From Tuctoria greenei (Eukaryota; Streptophyta; Magnoliopsida; Poales; Poaceae), in the NCBI GenBank assembly GCA_036927565.1, contig JAYESD010000004.1, forward strand, positions 161,917,697 through 161,981,696: a stretch of DNA of 64,000 nucleotides, written 5' to 3'. Below, one piece after another: positions 42,657-52,057 of this stretch. The position numbers and the translations under genes were made by a program. The notes below the pieces were generated by a model. It made no database searches. It was not told where the DNA came from and saw only the letters and a program-made list of their open reading frames with translations. The first letter of the stretch is position 1. Every line of letters starts with the position of its first letter.

Positions 42657-45312
42657 ATTGAAGTCGGTTTGAACACCAACTTGGATGATGAAGCTTTGAA
42701 GATACATCTCAAGAAATTTTAGAATGGAGGTATCTCTCGCATCGCCCTGTGTCCGTCGGCTGCTTTCCTGCCTCTAAACATGGTTCCAGAGGTTAGCAGG
42801 GAGCTCCGGAGGAGGATGCAAGTATTGGATGACCTAGGCTTAGTGGAGATACGTAGTACCTCCTGGGTTGCAATCCCCAGAGCTTTAGAGAGGGTGGTCC
42901 CCGCTGCACCAAACCAGAAGGTTGATGACGCTTGAAAGGGCAAGGGCAAGGAGCCCGCCGAATCTTCCAGCCGGAAAAGGAAGTTGAGGCATGCTGATGG
43001 AAGCTCTGTTAGGTTAGCTCCATCTTTGACAGCCCCTTCTCCCCGACGGAGCAGATCTTCGACGGCCATGCTTCCTTCGATGCCGACGTCCTCAAGGAGC
43101 ACCAACTTCGGCCAAACGACTCCGGTTCTGGTGCCAACTACGGGCTCCAGGTCCGGCGATCCTTCCCAGCCGAGGGAGGTCCCGGCTGAGAAGACTCCAG
43201 CTGCATAGGCTAGCTCCCAGCCAAGGTCCGAGGTCTTTTCCTCACCGGATCTGGTGGGCTCTAACTCCAGGCCTCGGAAGAAGAAATTCCGCGGCGACTA
43301 GTGCAGTAGCATTCCAAAGTAAGCATTGTCATCTCACCCTGAGGTGCTACTCTTGTCTTTACAATGTCTTTAGTTTTCCCGATCTTTTATTTCCAGGGTG
43401 TCGAGAAAGAAGTATGAGGCTTCCGCACCTGCTGCAGTGACTGAGGCTGAGAGTGCAGAAGCTTTGACTTCAACCCCTGTGCCTCCCCAAGTGGTGGCAG
43501 AAGACAAGGCAGCTCCGGCGCCAGCTATCGTGGACTTGGATCCAGAAGAGGCACCAGAAACTCCCGTGGTAGCACCGGACCACGGGGAAGAAGTTGATGA
43601 AGATGCACCAGCAGCTGTAGTGTTAGCGGTTGAAGCTCCGGTGTAGGATACAGAGATGGCGGAAGCTCCGTCGTTTGAGCCAGAGGTAACCGAAGCTCCA
43701 GCGCCTTTGCCGGAAGTTGTTGAAGATCCAGTGGTCGAGCCATAGCCGCCCGTAGTTCCGGCCTCCGTGTTGGAGATTGTTGAAGCTCTGGCACCTGAGC
43801 CAAATGTAGTAGAAGTAACGACGTCTGAGCCGACAGTGGTAGGAGCTCTAGACGAAGCTCCAACGTCCGCTCTGGAGGTGATTACTCCAGAGGTGCCCAT
43901 GTCCGACCCAAAGCGCCTAGAGGAGTCGGTGGCGGGCCCTCCACCTATAGAACCGTCAGTTGAAGATCCGGTGAGGGGACCTTCGGCTTCAGCCTCGGAG
44001 GTTGAAGTTACCACAGTGGGACCTTCATCAGTGGCGGTAGAAGCATAAGGGCTCCCTGGGGGGCGGCCCTAGTGCTGCGGGACCACAGGGGACCACGCTT
44101 GTGGCGTGGGACCCAATTTTTGTACTGGAAGACCACTTGGAGGCAGCGGAGATGACCCCGGTAGGCCCGAAGCCTATTCCTTTTGTGTTGTGTATTGACA
44201 ACGCCTGCTCCAGTCTCTGTCAAGTCCAGCTCGCCTTCGACCACAATAGCAAGGTTCTCGAAGAAGAGCGCCACACCTTAAGGTGTTGGTGCAACAGACT
44301 TCACTTTGAAACCAAGCTGGCGCAGATAAGGCTTTCCAACCAACGGGAGTTGGTCGTGAAGGAAAAGGTTGGCATGGAATATTGGGGCCAGTTACTGGAT
44401 GAGAGGGAGGCCTCCATCAGAACTCCCGATGCAAAAAGTCAAGATATTCCCGAGCACGCCAGAAAAAGCAGTGAGGCTGCTGACGACCGTCATGACAACC
44501 TCAACACGCTGAATGACATTCTCCTAAAGCATCGAGCATACCTCGATGTGAGGGAAGAGAGAATCATGGAGATGTAGGAGGATATTTTGAAGAGAAAGGG
44601 GGAGCTCGCCCAGAAACTGACTCTGGGAGAGAAAAATTTGGCAGACCCCACCAAGGAATTTGATTAGTGGTGCAAGCAGGAGGAGGAGAAGCACTGGAAG
44701 CTGGGGCAGAAGCTCTCCAAGAGAGAAGATGATGTTGCCATTAGAGAGGGAAAGGTGAGAGGCAGGGAGAAGGACCTGGCCGAACTGTGGAACCGCATCC
44801 ACATCCGGGAGACGGAGCTCGCTAACCGCAAAAAGCAAGTGGCTGAAAGCATTCAACAACATGCAAAAGAGGTCAAGCACATTGCCCAAGAGAGTTTGAA
44901 GCTTGCGGCCGCCAGAAGGTCACTGGAGGAGCTGAGGATTGTGAGGTCCACTGAGTCCTAACAAGTCTGGGACTTCTAGGGGCATGCTAACAGAGCTTTG
45001 GTGCCACTTGGTTTTAGTCCTGTACATCCGGAGAACCCAGCACCATAGCTGGTCCAGACACTGGTGGCACTTAGCTCTACTGGCAGCAAACTCAACGCGA
45101 TGGGTGACGTCATCATCGACCATATGGAGACGGAGGGTAAATCTCTGGCTAAGAACATCGCTCAATATGTTCTGGTGTGTTACAAGAGTCGAGACCCCCA
45201 ACTTTCTCTAGATCCGGTCTTCGAAGGACCCATTGTCGAAGAGGAGGATGCCGCCAGGGCCAGTGTCCAAGAAGTTGCCGAGAAGGTTGCCTCGTTTTTC
45301 CACAGGACTTAG
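42657..45312 (+). pseudogene. Antisense ORF of the right Tat element, N-terminally cut
   Basis: Begins at IEVGLNTNLDDEALKIHLKK, equivalent to position about 40520 of the left copy, so the PF04195-like domain is missing. It continues with RKRKLRHADGSS-type basic segments, an Ala/Pro/Val/Glu-rich repeat (43400-44050), the MAWDPIFVLEDHLEAAEMTP stretch (44101), a coiled coil (44577-44961) and the C-terminus LAKNIAQYVLVCYKSRD (45064-45312). Stops at 43645, 43747, 44575, 44668 and 44979 are mostly TAG where the left copy or context suggests Gln. It is transcribed opposite to the pol of its own element. Function unknown; the shared domain order in two copies supports past selection. Confidence 0.75.
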
Positions 45313-46871
45313 AGCCTCCAGTAGCTAGGACCTTTCTCTTTTGCCTTCTACTATAATCTTCATTTTGTAATCCAGTACTTCCGATGAAAGAAATCCACTC
45401 TTTGAATGAATAAATTCCATTTTGTGTTTGTCTTCAATGCATTGTAGATGTACACAATTTGATTGCGAACATGTACCAAAAGGTTTGACAATGTCTTGAT
45501 GACTTGAGTGCTTCGAACTTGTAGCTAGAACGCTTAGCCTTTAGGTCTGAAGTTCACTTCTGACATCTCCAGGGACCCTTTGTGACATCAACGGCGGCCC
45601 CGTGGGAGATGTTGGAGCTTCAGGTCCGATAGCACCCTCTGTCAATGCGTAGAACATCGACGGCGGGCCCGCTGGAGTTGTCGGAGCTTGGTAGCTTCGA
45701 CAGCACCCACTGTCAACGCGCAAAACATCAACGGAGGGCCCCCTGGGGTTGTCAGACCTTGGTACGTCCGACGACATTCACTTTCAACGTGTAGAACGTT
45801 GATGGCGGGCCCCCTGGGGTTGTTGGAGCTTGGTAGGTCCGATGACACCCACTGTCAACGCGTAGAACATCGATGATGGGCCCCCTAGGATTGTCAGTGC
45901 TTACCGGCTTCGACGATATCCACAATCAATGTAGAATACATCGATGACGAATCCCTTCAGGGTGGTTTCTTCAACATCTTCGCTTGAATCGGCATTATGC
46001 TTCACGTCGATGGTGGGCCCCCCATGGTAGTTGTCGGAGCTTGTTAGCTCCGAGGATGCCCACTTTCAACGTTAGAACCGTCGATGGCGGGCCCCCTTGG
46101 GGGATGTTGGAGCTTAGTGGCTCCAGCATCGTCCACCATCATCATGAGTTTTCATATTTCATGCGCATCAATGACAAGAAAAACCATAAAATTCATACTC
46201 TCGTCTATTACTCTTTTCTGGCTTATTGCTCTTATTTGAATTTTAGATCCAAAGCAACTCAATATGATAACAAGTACGTTGATATAATATCTCCAGATTC
46301 GAATGCCTTCTGGACCCGCCCTACTGAGGCTTGCCAGAATGTAGGTAGAGTGGCATACTTGGGGTGCTTGACCAGACCAAGTCGATAGCGCACTCCGGAC
46401 CAAACAAAAGCTTTGGCGTTCAGGCGAGTAGACTGTCTAGCAATGCTAAGATCCGAAAAAAATTGACAATGTAACTCATAGAACATATGAAAAACTTTGG
46501 ACTAAATCTCAAAAGGAATTGCACAACTTCGTTATAAACAAGAAGGAAAAAATAATAAAAGAAAACGAGGTTGTACAAAATTGATGCACGTGGAGTCTAC
46601 TTTTGCACAACAATGTCTTTCATTATAGGTCCGAATTACAGGGGAGACAAGGACACACTTAGGGTACGGAACCAGGCTAAGTGTAATATATATCTTGTTC
46701 TAACCCAGGATAGGTAAGCCACATTTCTAGTACAGAGATTGAGTCAAATGTTGCTTGAACTACCCGGACCGTCCCGGAGGGGTCCGGATGCTCTCCAGGA
46801 GGACCTACCCGACTCTATGTATAGACTCTATAACTTACATTGTGTATAATTACAGACTCACCTCCATGAAA
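45313..46871 (-). other. 3' non-coding region of the right Tat element
   Basis: It holds the tandem array 45590-46130 and a GTCCCGGAGGGGTCCGG palindrome near 46768-46790. The part 46560-46870 matches the left copy 36690-36960 inverted ('cattataggtccga', 'gggtacggaaccaggct'). No supported gene. Confidence 0.6.
45590..46130. repeat. Tandem array of ~63-bp GC-rich units
   Basis: About eight units around GGCGGGCCCCCTGGGGTTGT, GGAGCTTGGTA and CACTGTCAACGCGTAGAACA. Two diverged units of the same family are in the left copy at 37440-37640. Confidence 0.85.
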
Positions 46872-49632
46872 CTAAGCATAAAACTTACGGGGGTGCTCGA
46901 TGTTCCACGTAATGGGAAGCGGGGTCCCATCCTCAGTTGCCAAGCGAACGCATCCTGGACGGGAAACTTTGATCACTTGGAAGGGACCTTCCCAGCTGGG
47001 AGAAAGTTTGTCCATCCTTTCACGAGTTAGTATTCTTCGCAGCACCAGATTGACTTACCTGAGCTGTCGATTGCTCACATGCATTTGATGATAGCGCCAG
47101 AGTGCCTGACGATAATGTGCTTTCTGAACAGCTGCTTGGAACCTTCTCTCGTCGACGAGGTCAAGGTTTTCATGCCGGAGTTGGTCCTGCGCAGCTTCGC
47201 CGAAGGTCTGGACCCGGAGCGACCCCATGGTGATCTCCGGAGGAAGGACCGCTTCAGCTTCGTACACCAGGAAGAAGGGGGTCTCTCCAGTGGATCGGCT
47301 AGGTTTTGTCCTGCTCGCCCACGGTGCGGACGGAAGGTCCTCAATCCAGTTGGATCCGTGTTTCTTCAGACACTCATATGTGCGAGTCTTGAGTACTTTT
47401 AATATTTTTGCATTTGCTCTCTCGGCTTGGCCATTACTTGCCGGGTGAGCTACTGATGCGTAGCAGACTTGAATGTCGAGGTCTTTGCAATACTCTTGCA
47501 ATGCTGCACTTGTGAATTGGGTTCCATTGTCAGTGATGACTCTATTTGGAACTCCAAATCTGCAGACTAGGGACTTCAAGAACTTGATAGTTGACTGCTT
47601 GTTAATTGTCACAACTGGAGTAGCTTCCGACCACTTGGTGAACTTGTCGATGGCGATGTACAGGAACCTGTAACCTCCGACGGCTTTTGGTAAAGATCCC
47701 AAAATATCCTTCCCCAATACAGCGTATGGCCTTGTAGGGGGTATTATTTGTAGTGACTGAGCCGGCGTGTGAATTTGTTTCGTGTGGAACTGACACGCTT
47801 CACACTTTTTTACCAGCTCTACTGCACACTGGAGTGTTGTAGGCCAGTATAAACTATGCCAAAAGGCTATACCGACCAGCGTGCAAGAAGACACGTGGTT
47901 CCCACACTCGCCTCAATGGATCTCCGCGAGGAGCTCGCGGCCTTCTTCCCTTGCGATGCACCGCATTAGGACGTCGTTGGCACCACGTAGGTAGAGATCC
48001 CCTTCTACCAGCGTGTATCTTTTAGCCAACCTGACGATCCAGTCAATGGATGCACCATCTTCAGGAAGGACATTGTCTTTCAAGTAGCCCCAGATCTCCG
48101 AGATCCATGCACCAGAGCTAACTTGAACTTCTATGTCTTGTGTGCTGGGTTGCTCAGAGCTTCCTGCAGCACCTACGACCCTTGGTGGACGCCATGGTAA
48201 CAGGGCCACCGGGACTGCCAGCTTTGAGGTGCTGGTCGTGCCCCCTTCGCTCAGTTCGGCAAGCTGAGCGGTTGTTCTTGACAATCTCCGGATAAAAACT
48301 CTATCAGGAGTCGGAGCTCCAGTTTAAGCCTTCATCGGGAGTTCGTCAGCTTTAGCATTGTTGAGACGCTGGACATGAGGTCCAGGACGTCAAAGTCTTT
48401 CTAGAGCTTCTGGACTTCAAGGAGGTAAGCAGCGAGTTGTCGGTTGTTGCAGCTGCATTCACCTTTGACTTGTTTGATGATGAGATGTGAATTACCCTTC
48501 ACCAACAACTTCTTGACGCCGTATGAAAGTGCCACCTTGTGCCCGTAGATGAGAGGTCATACTTTGGCATGTTGTTGGTCGCCTTGAAGTCAAGGTGTAC
48601 CTTATATTTGACCTTCTCCCCTGTCGGAGCGAGGAGAAGTATTCCAGCTCCGGCCCCCTGCTTCTGCATGGAGCCGTCGAAGTAGAGGGTCCAGTGAGGC
48701 TCGGTGAAGACCGGGACCTTGGGTTCTGGCTTTTGCTCACTAGGGCCCCCAGGATTTAATGGAGGAGGTGTCCACTCTGCCATGAAATCATCCAAGGCTT
48801 GACTCTTGATAGCTTGTTGTGGCAGGAATTCGAGATCGAATTTTGCTAGCTCTGCTGCCCACTTGACGATGTTCTCAGTAGAATTGGGGTTGTGAAGTAT
48901 GGCACATAGTGGATAGGAGGTTACCACTGATATCTTGTGAGCTTGGAAATAATGATGAAGCTTCCTTAAGGAAATAAGAACCGCGTAAAGCAGCTTATGC
49001 ACCTCAATATATCGACTCTTGGCGTCGTGAAGTACTTCACTAATGAAGTACACTAGGCACTGGATGGTCCAGACCCTCTCGAAGGGGCCCAAAGCTTCTT
49101 CTTCATCAAATCGGACCCTCCCGAAGGGGTACGGATCTTCTTGTTGATCTTCCGAGACCCTCCTGGAGGGGTCCGAAACATCTTCTTGTTCAACCTGGAC
49201 CCTCCCGGAGGGGTCCAGATCTTCTTGATCGGCTGCGTGAACTCCCTCACATGAGAGAGGTTGATCGTCTAGAATTTCACATTGAAGATCTGTGCCTGGG
49301 GGCTGGGACCCAGACTCGCCTTCAGGTAGCTTCGGACCCTCCCGGAGGGGTCTGGGCTCCTGAACTTGAGATGGCTCCGGTATTTCCGCGACCAGGACCA
49401 TGCTGACAACCTCCGTAGTTACAGAAATGTAAAGCAGTAGTGGCTCACCAGGGTTCAGAGCTACCAAGATTGGTAGTGTGGTGAGGAGCTGCTTGAGCTC
49501 TTGGAGCGCCTTTTCTGCTTCTTTGGAGCAATGGAATGGCCCGGACTTCCTCAAGAGTTTGAAGAAGGGAAGTGCTCGCTCCGCCAGTCTTGAGATGAAC
49601 CGGCTGAGCGCAGCTAGACATCTAGTTAGCAT
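46872..49632 (-). pseudogene. Tat-like pol remnant: RT thumb, linker, two RNase H domains, integrase (right copy)
   Basis: The 49632-48499 frame (377 aa) starts at CLAALSRFISRLAERALPFF, then the palindromic linker (49380-49050), RNase H (YFISEVLHDAKSRY to ALDDFMAEW) and the second RNase H (LYFDGSMQKQGAGAGILLL, FKATNNMP). After frame changes, 48284-47913 is the pre-integrase part and 47894-47055 the integrase with CEACQF, D (GKDILGSLP), D (VITDNGTQFTS) and E (HPASNGQAERANAK). It ends at a TAG (46874-46872) after FYA. The catalytic RT palm is absent because of the internal deletion. The integrase core is otherwise the best preserved part. Confidence 0.85.
49050..49380 (-). repeat. Palindrome-rich in-frame linker in Tat pol (right copy)
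   Basis: Five units around GGACCCTCCCGGAGGGGTCC on the plus strand, coding on the minus strand for DPSGRVQVEQED-like repeats. More acidic and longer than in the left copy. Confidence 0.8.
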
Positions 49633-49737
49633 CAGCCCGCCGGGACAATAGCACTGCTGGCTGTTGCACGTTGGAGGGATTCCCTTCAGCAGGTTGCTTA
49701 GCGTTGCCGTTGGCTGATCCTGCGGCGGAGTTCACCA
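49623..49737 (-). pseudogene. Tat gag N-terminal stub
   Basis: ATG 49737 starts MVNSAAGSANGNAK…, which runs 38 codons to a TAG just inside the pol remnant. It lies 20 bp from the primer binding site, the normal place for gag. The rest of gag, the protease and most of RT are deleted. Confidence 0.6.
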
Positions 49738-49755
49738 TCTTGAAATCTCAATATG

Positions 49756-49773
49756 CCCCTATGTGGCGCGCCA
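49756..49773 (-). promoter_or_regulatory. Primer binding site of the right Tat element
   Basis: Minus strand TGGCGCGCCACATAGGGG, two bases inside the LTR end. This form is usual for Tat/RIRE2-type elements in grasses. Confidence 0.7.
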
Positions 49774-49775
49774 AA

Positions 49776-49907
49776 TGTCGAAGTGTGCGATTGACACTTC
49801 CCCCGGTACTACTAGATCATAGCCGGCGGAGGTTCTTGATTGGTTGGATGGAACTCTTTAGCATTTTTTGCGGTATCATGGGGTACCCGGTACGCAGGGT
49901 GCCGACA
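49776..49907 (-). repeat. Internally deleted 5' LTR of the right Tat element
   Basis: Ends TGTCG/GCCGACA but only 132 bp, against 857 bp for the LTR at 41798-42654. The outer roughly 60 bp match the start of that LTR; the promoter and most of the body are missing. Confidence 0.65.
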
Positions 49908-49939
49908 GATACGCTTACAAGATTTCTTTGTGTTTTAGG

Positions 49940-50574
49940 AAAAGTACGCACAGGAGGTTGCGAAGATACATGGCAAAGATTAGGATTGGGAAAACATGCA
50001 GATCGACCCCCAAGCCGTGTACGCGAGTGGGGGTGGGAAGGCTCATGGACGGTGAGTTGGTCATTTGTTTCATTTTCTTTTCAATCTATCTTCTTCTACT
50101 TAGTATTTTTTTCATTCTTTAGCAGGTTTGCCTTTTTTGATGGAGTTGTCGACTCGAGGTCGGTGCGACCTTCGAGAGGTGCTTCATCGATGCTGGCCTC
50201 GTCCGTTGGACCGTCATGTGGTCGTCTCTTGTAGACCCAGTTGGAGCTCAATGCCTTGAAGGATACGCTGGCGCGGACCTAGGCAAAGCTGCAGAGGTCA
50301 AGGGCGGAGCAGGAGAGGGCGAGAGCAGAGCAGGAGAGGGCGAGGGAGGAGCAGGAGAGGTCGAGGACCATCCAGAAGGTCACAAGCTTGTACATGGCCT
50401 CGATGCAAGCAACAGGGGCAGTAAGTAATATAAACTACTGCAATTTAATTTCATAGCATTTCAGTAACATATATATACTAATATTTTTCAATGGCATACT
50501 CTTCCTCGACAGAGCGGTCAGGATCGAGATTCCTCTATTTCCACTGCCGCAGGTGACTCAGACACAAATGCCCC
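49940..50574 (+). pseudogene. Transposase_24-like gene of CACTA-2, 5' part
   Basis: An exon after 'ttttag' (about 49939) reads EKYAQEVAKIHGKD, one TAG, DWENMQIDPQAVYASGGGKAHGR, then donor GTGAGT (about 50061). A second exon after 'tttagcag' (about 50123) reads RFAFFDGVVDSRS, like the RYW-DG-VDS region of the family, then Gly/Glu-rich repeats (50290-50370, GAGEGESRAGEGEGG). A third exon starts after 'tcgacag' at about 50513 and is cut by the Sirevirus at 50574. The product would be a CACTA accessory DNA-binding protein. The repeated 'gcaggagagggcgag' units are unusual. The Tat insertion removed the upstream part. Confidence 0.6.
50570..50574. repeat. Sirevirus target-site duplication, left copy
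   Basis: gcccc immediately before the LTR TGAAAGC; its partner is 62685-62689. Confidence 0.9.
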
Positions 50575-51997
50575 TGAAAGCATCTATGCCCCCATGAGGT
50601 ATGGTTTCGGTGATTAATGACAACCATTTGATTTTACTAATGAATTTGTGGATGCAAGGTCTCCCATATCACTCAATCAAATGAAATCTATATGAATATG
50701 AATATCAATTACTAATCATTGGAGACCCCTAAACAATCATTTTATGAGATCAATGAATGTTATGAAGACTAGAAGTAAACGCTCATATGTCAAAGTCATT
50801 CAACCATAATTGACAACACTCAATGCTTGAAAATCATCAGAAGAATATTTGCAACAAATGTCTAAGAGGTCAATCTAGTAAAATACAAAAGAATCACTTG
50901 GAAACAACTCGAAGCAAACAAAATCAACTCACCAAATCAACCGATGTTTCCATAGAACAACACATCGGTCGAGTTGGTTCAGCAGAAGAAGACCTTAGAA
51001 CAAAGCACTCACCGGATCATCCGATGTTAAGGGCAATGTTACATCGGTCCATCAGTACAGTATGCAATATCCTTGGACCAAGTGTGGCACCGGATCATCC
51101 GATGTACAACAATATACACATCAATCAATCACTCCAGTAAGAATCAAGTTTGAACCAATTCTGGAGGAAGTCCACCGGATCATCCAATGAGAAGATAAGT
51201 GCAACATCGGTCTAACAACGGTCATATCTGACACAGTGAGATCATCTAATTTGGCTTTGACCAATGATAACTGAAGGGGAGACATCGGATCATCCAGTGT
51301 TCGCAGAGCACTGATGTCAGCCTACTTTTCCAACGGCTATTTCGTGGAGGCTGGCTATTTATACCCCTTCAACCTGTCTATTTGACAAGTCTTGATCACC
51401 AGACATACTCTACACATTCTCAAGCATTCAAGACGTTGACCTACCACTTCCATATCATTTACACCACTTACACACCAAGAGATAGGCTAGAACTAGCTAG
51501 AGATAGTGCTTGTGTGCTTCCATTCTTGGTGAGTGGAGTCTCTAGTGTAGTAAGAGTTGTAAGGAAGTGTCCCTTGGTGTTTGTAACTGAGAGAGACTTC
51601 CGGAGCTTGCCAAGACGGTTGTGGAAGCCCGGAGGATCAAAGTTGTACAAGGCTTGAGCTCCACCTTGCCGAGGTTGGCGAACGGAGAAGAATAGTGAAG
51701 ATCCCTAGTCTCAGTGACTTGGGTGTGGCTATACCCTTTGGTGGGTGCCACAACGTGGATGTAGGAATATCTTGACGATCTTGCCGAACCACGGGATAAA
51801 TCCTCGTGTCTCCCGGGGAGTTTGCATTCTCTTCCTCTCCCTTACACTTATGCATTTCGTATATCGCAAAGGTACTATTCACTTGAATGCATAGGTTGTT
51901 TTGCGTAGGGAATTGGGCTTTTAGTAATTAAGTTTTATTGCATTAATTTTTGAAAATAAGCCCAATTCACCCCCCTCTTGGTCATTCGATCCTTACA
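50575..51997 (+). repeat. 5' LTR of the Sirevirus
   Basis: Starts TGAAAGCATC and ends ATCCTTACA. The U3 has at least four CACCGGATCATCCGATG-like palindromes (about 51010, 51089, 51176, 51284). A TATTTATA box is at 51356-51363, followed by CCCCTTCAACC. Palindromes of this kind are known from Sirevirus LTRs. Confidence 0.95.
51356..51363 (+). promoter_or_regulatory. TATA box of the Sirevirus 5' LTR
   Basis: GGCTATTTATACCCCTTC downstream of the palindrome array; the same box is in the 3' LTR near 62043. Confidence 0.7.
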
Positions 51998-52012
51998 ATT
52001 GGTATCAGAGCA
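51998..52012 (+). promoter_or_regulatory. Primer binding site, tRNA-iMet
   Basis: TTGGTATCAGAGC directly after the 5' LTR, complementary to the 3' end of initiator tRNA-Met as usual in copia elements. Confidence 0.9.
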
Positions 52013-52057
52013 AGGTTGCTCATTGGATCATTCTAGCTTCATCGCTAGAGAGCTAAA

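Larger units (their letters stand above)
42655..49907 (-). mobile_element. Tat-lineage gypsy element (right copy), internally deleted
   Basis: Minus-strand order: 5' LTR (49907-49776, reduced to 132 bp), primer binding site, a stub of gag joined directly to the RT thumb, RNase H domains, integrase, tandem repeats, and an antisense ORF on the plus strand that is cut at 42655 by the left copy's LTR. So gag-protease-RT and most of the LTR have been deleted. The element lies in CACTA-2; gatac (49908-49912) would be its target duplication. Confidence 0.8.

Noticed and set aside
43370..44014. Minus-strand Ser/Thr-rich frame of 214 aa
   Set aside because: Same situation in the right copy: the plus-strand antisense ORF is the conserved frame.
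45590..46130. CRISPR-like array
   Set aside because: Repeats are contiguous diverged tandem units without unique spacers, in a plant retroelement.
50815..51140. 105-aa frame in the Sirevirus LTR, also in the 3' LTR (61506-61826)
   Set aside because: It recurs only because the LTRs are copies; frame and length differ by indels and no domain is present.
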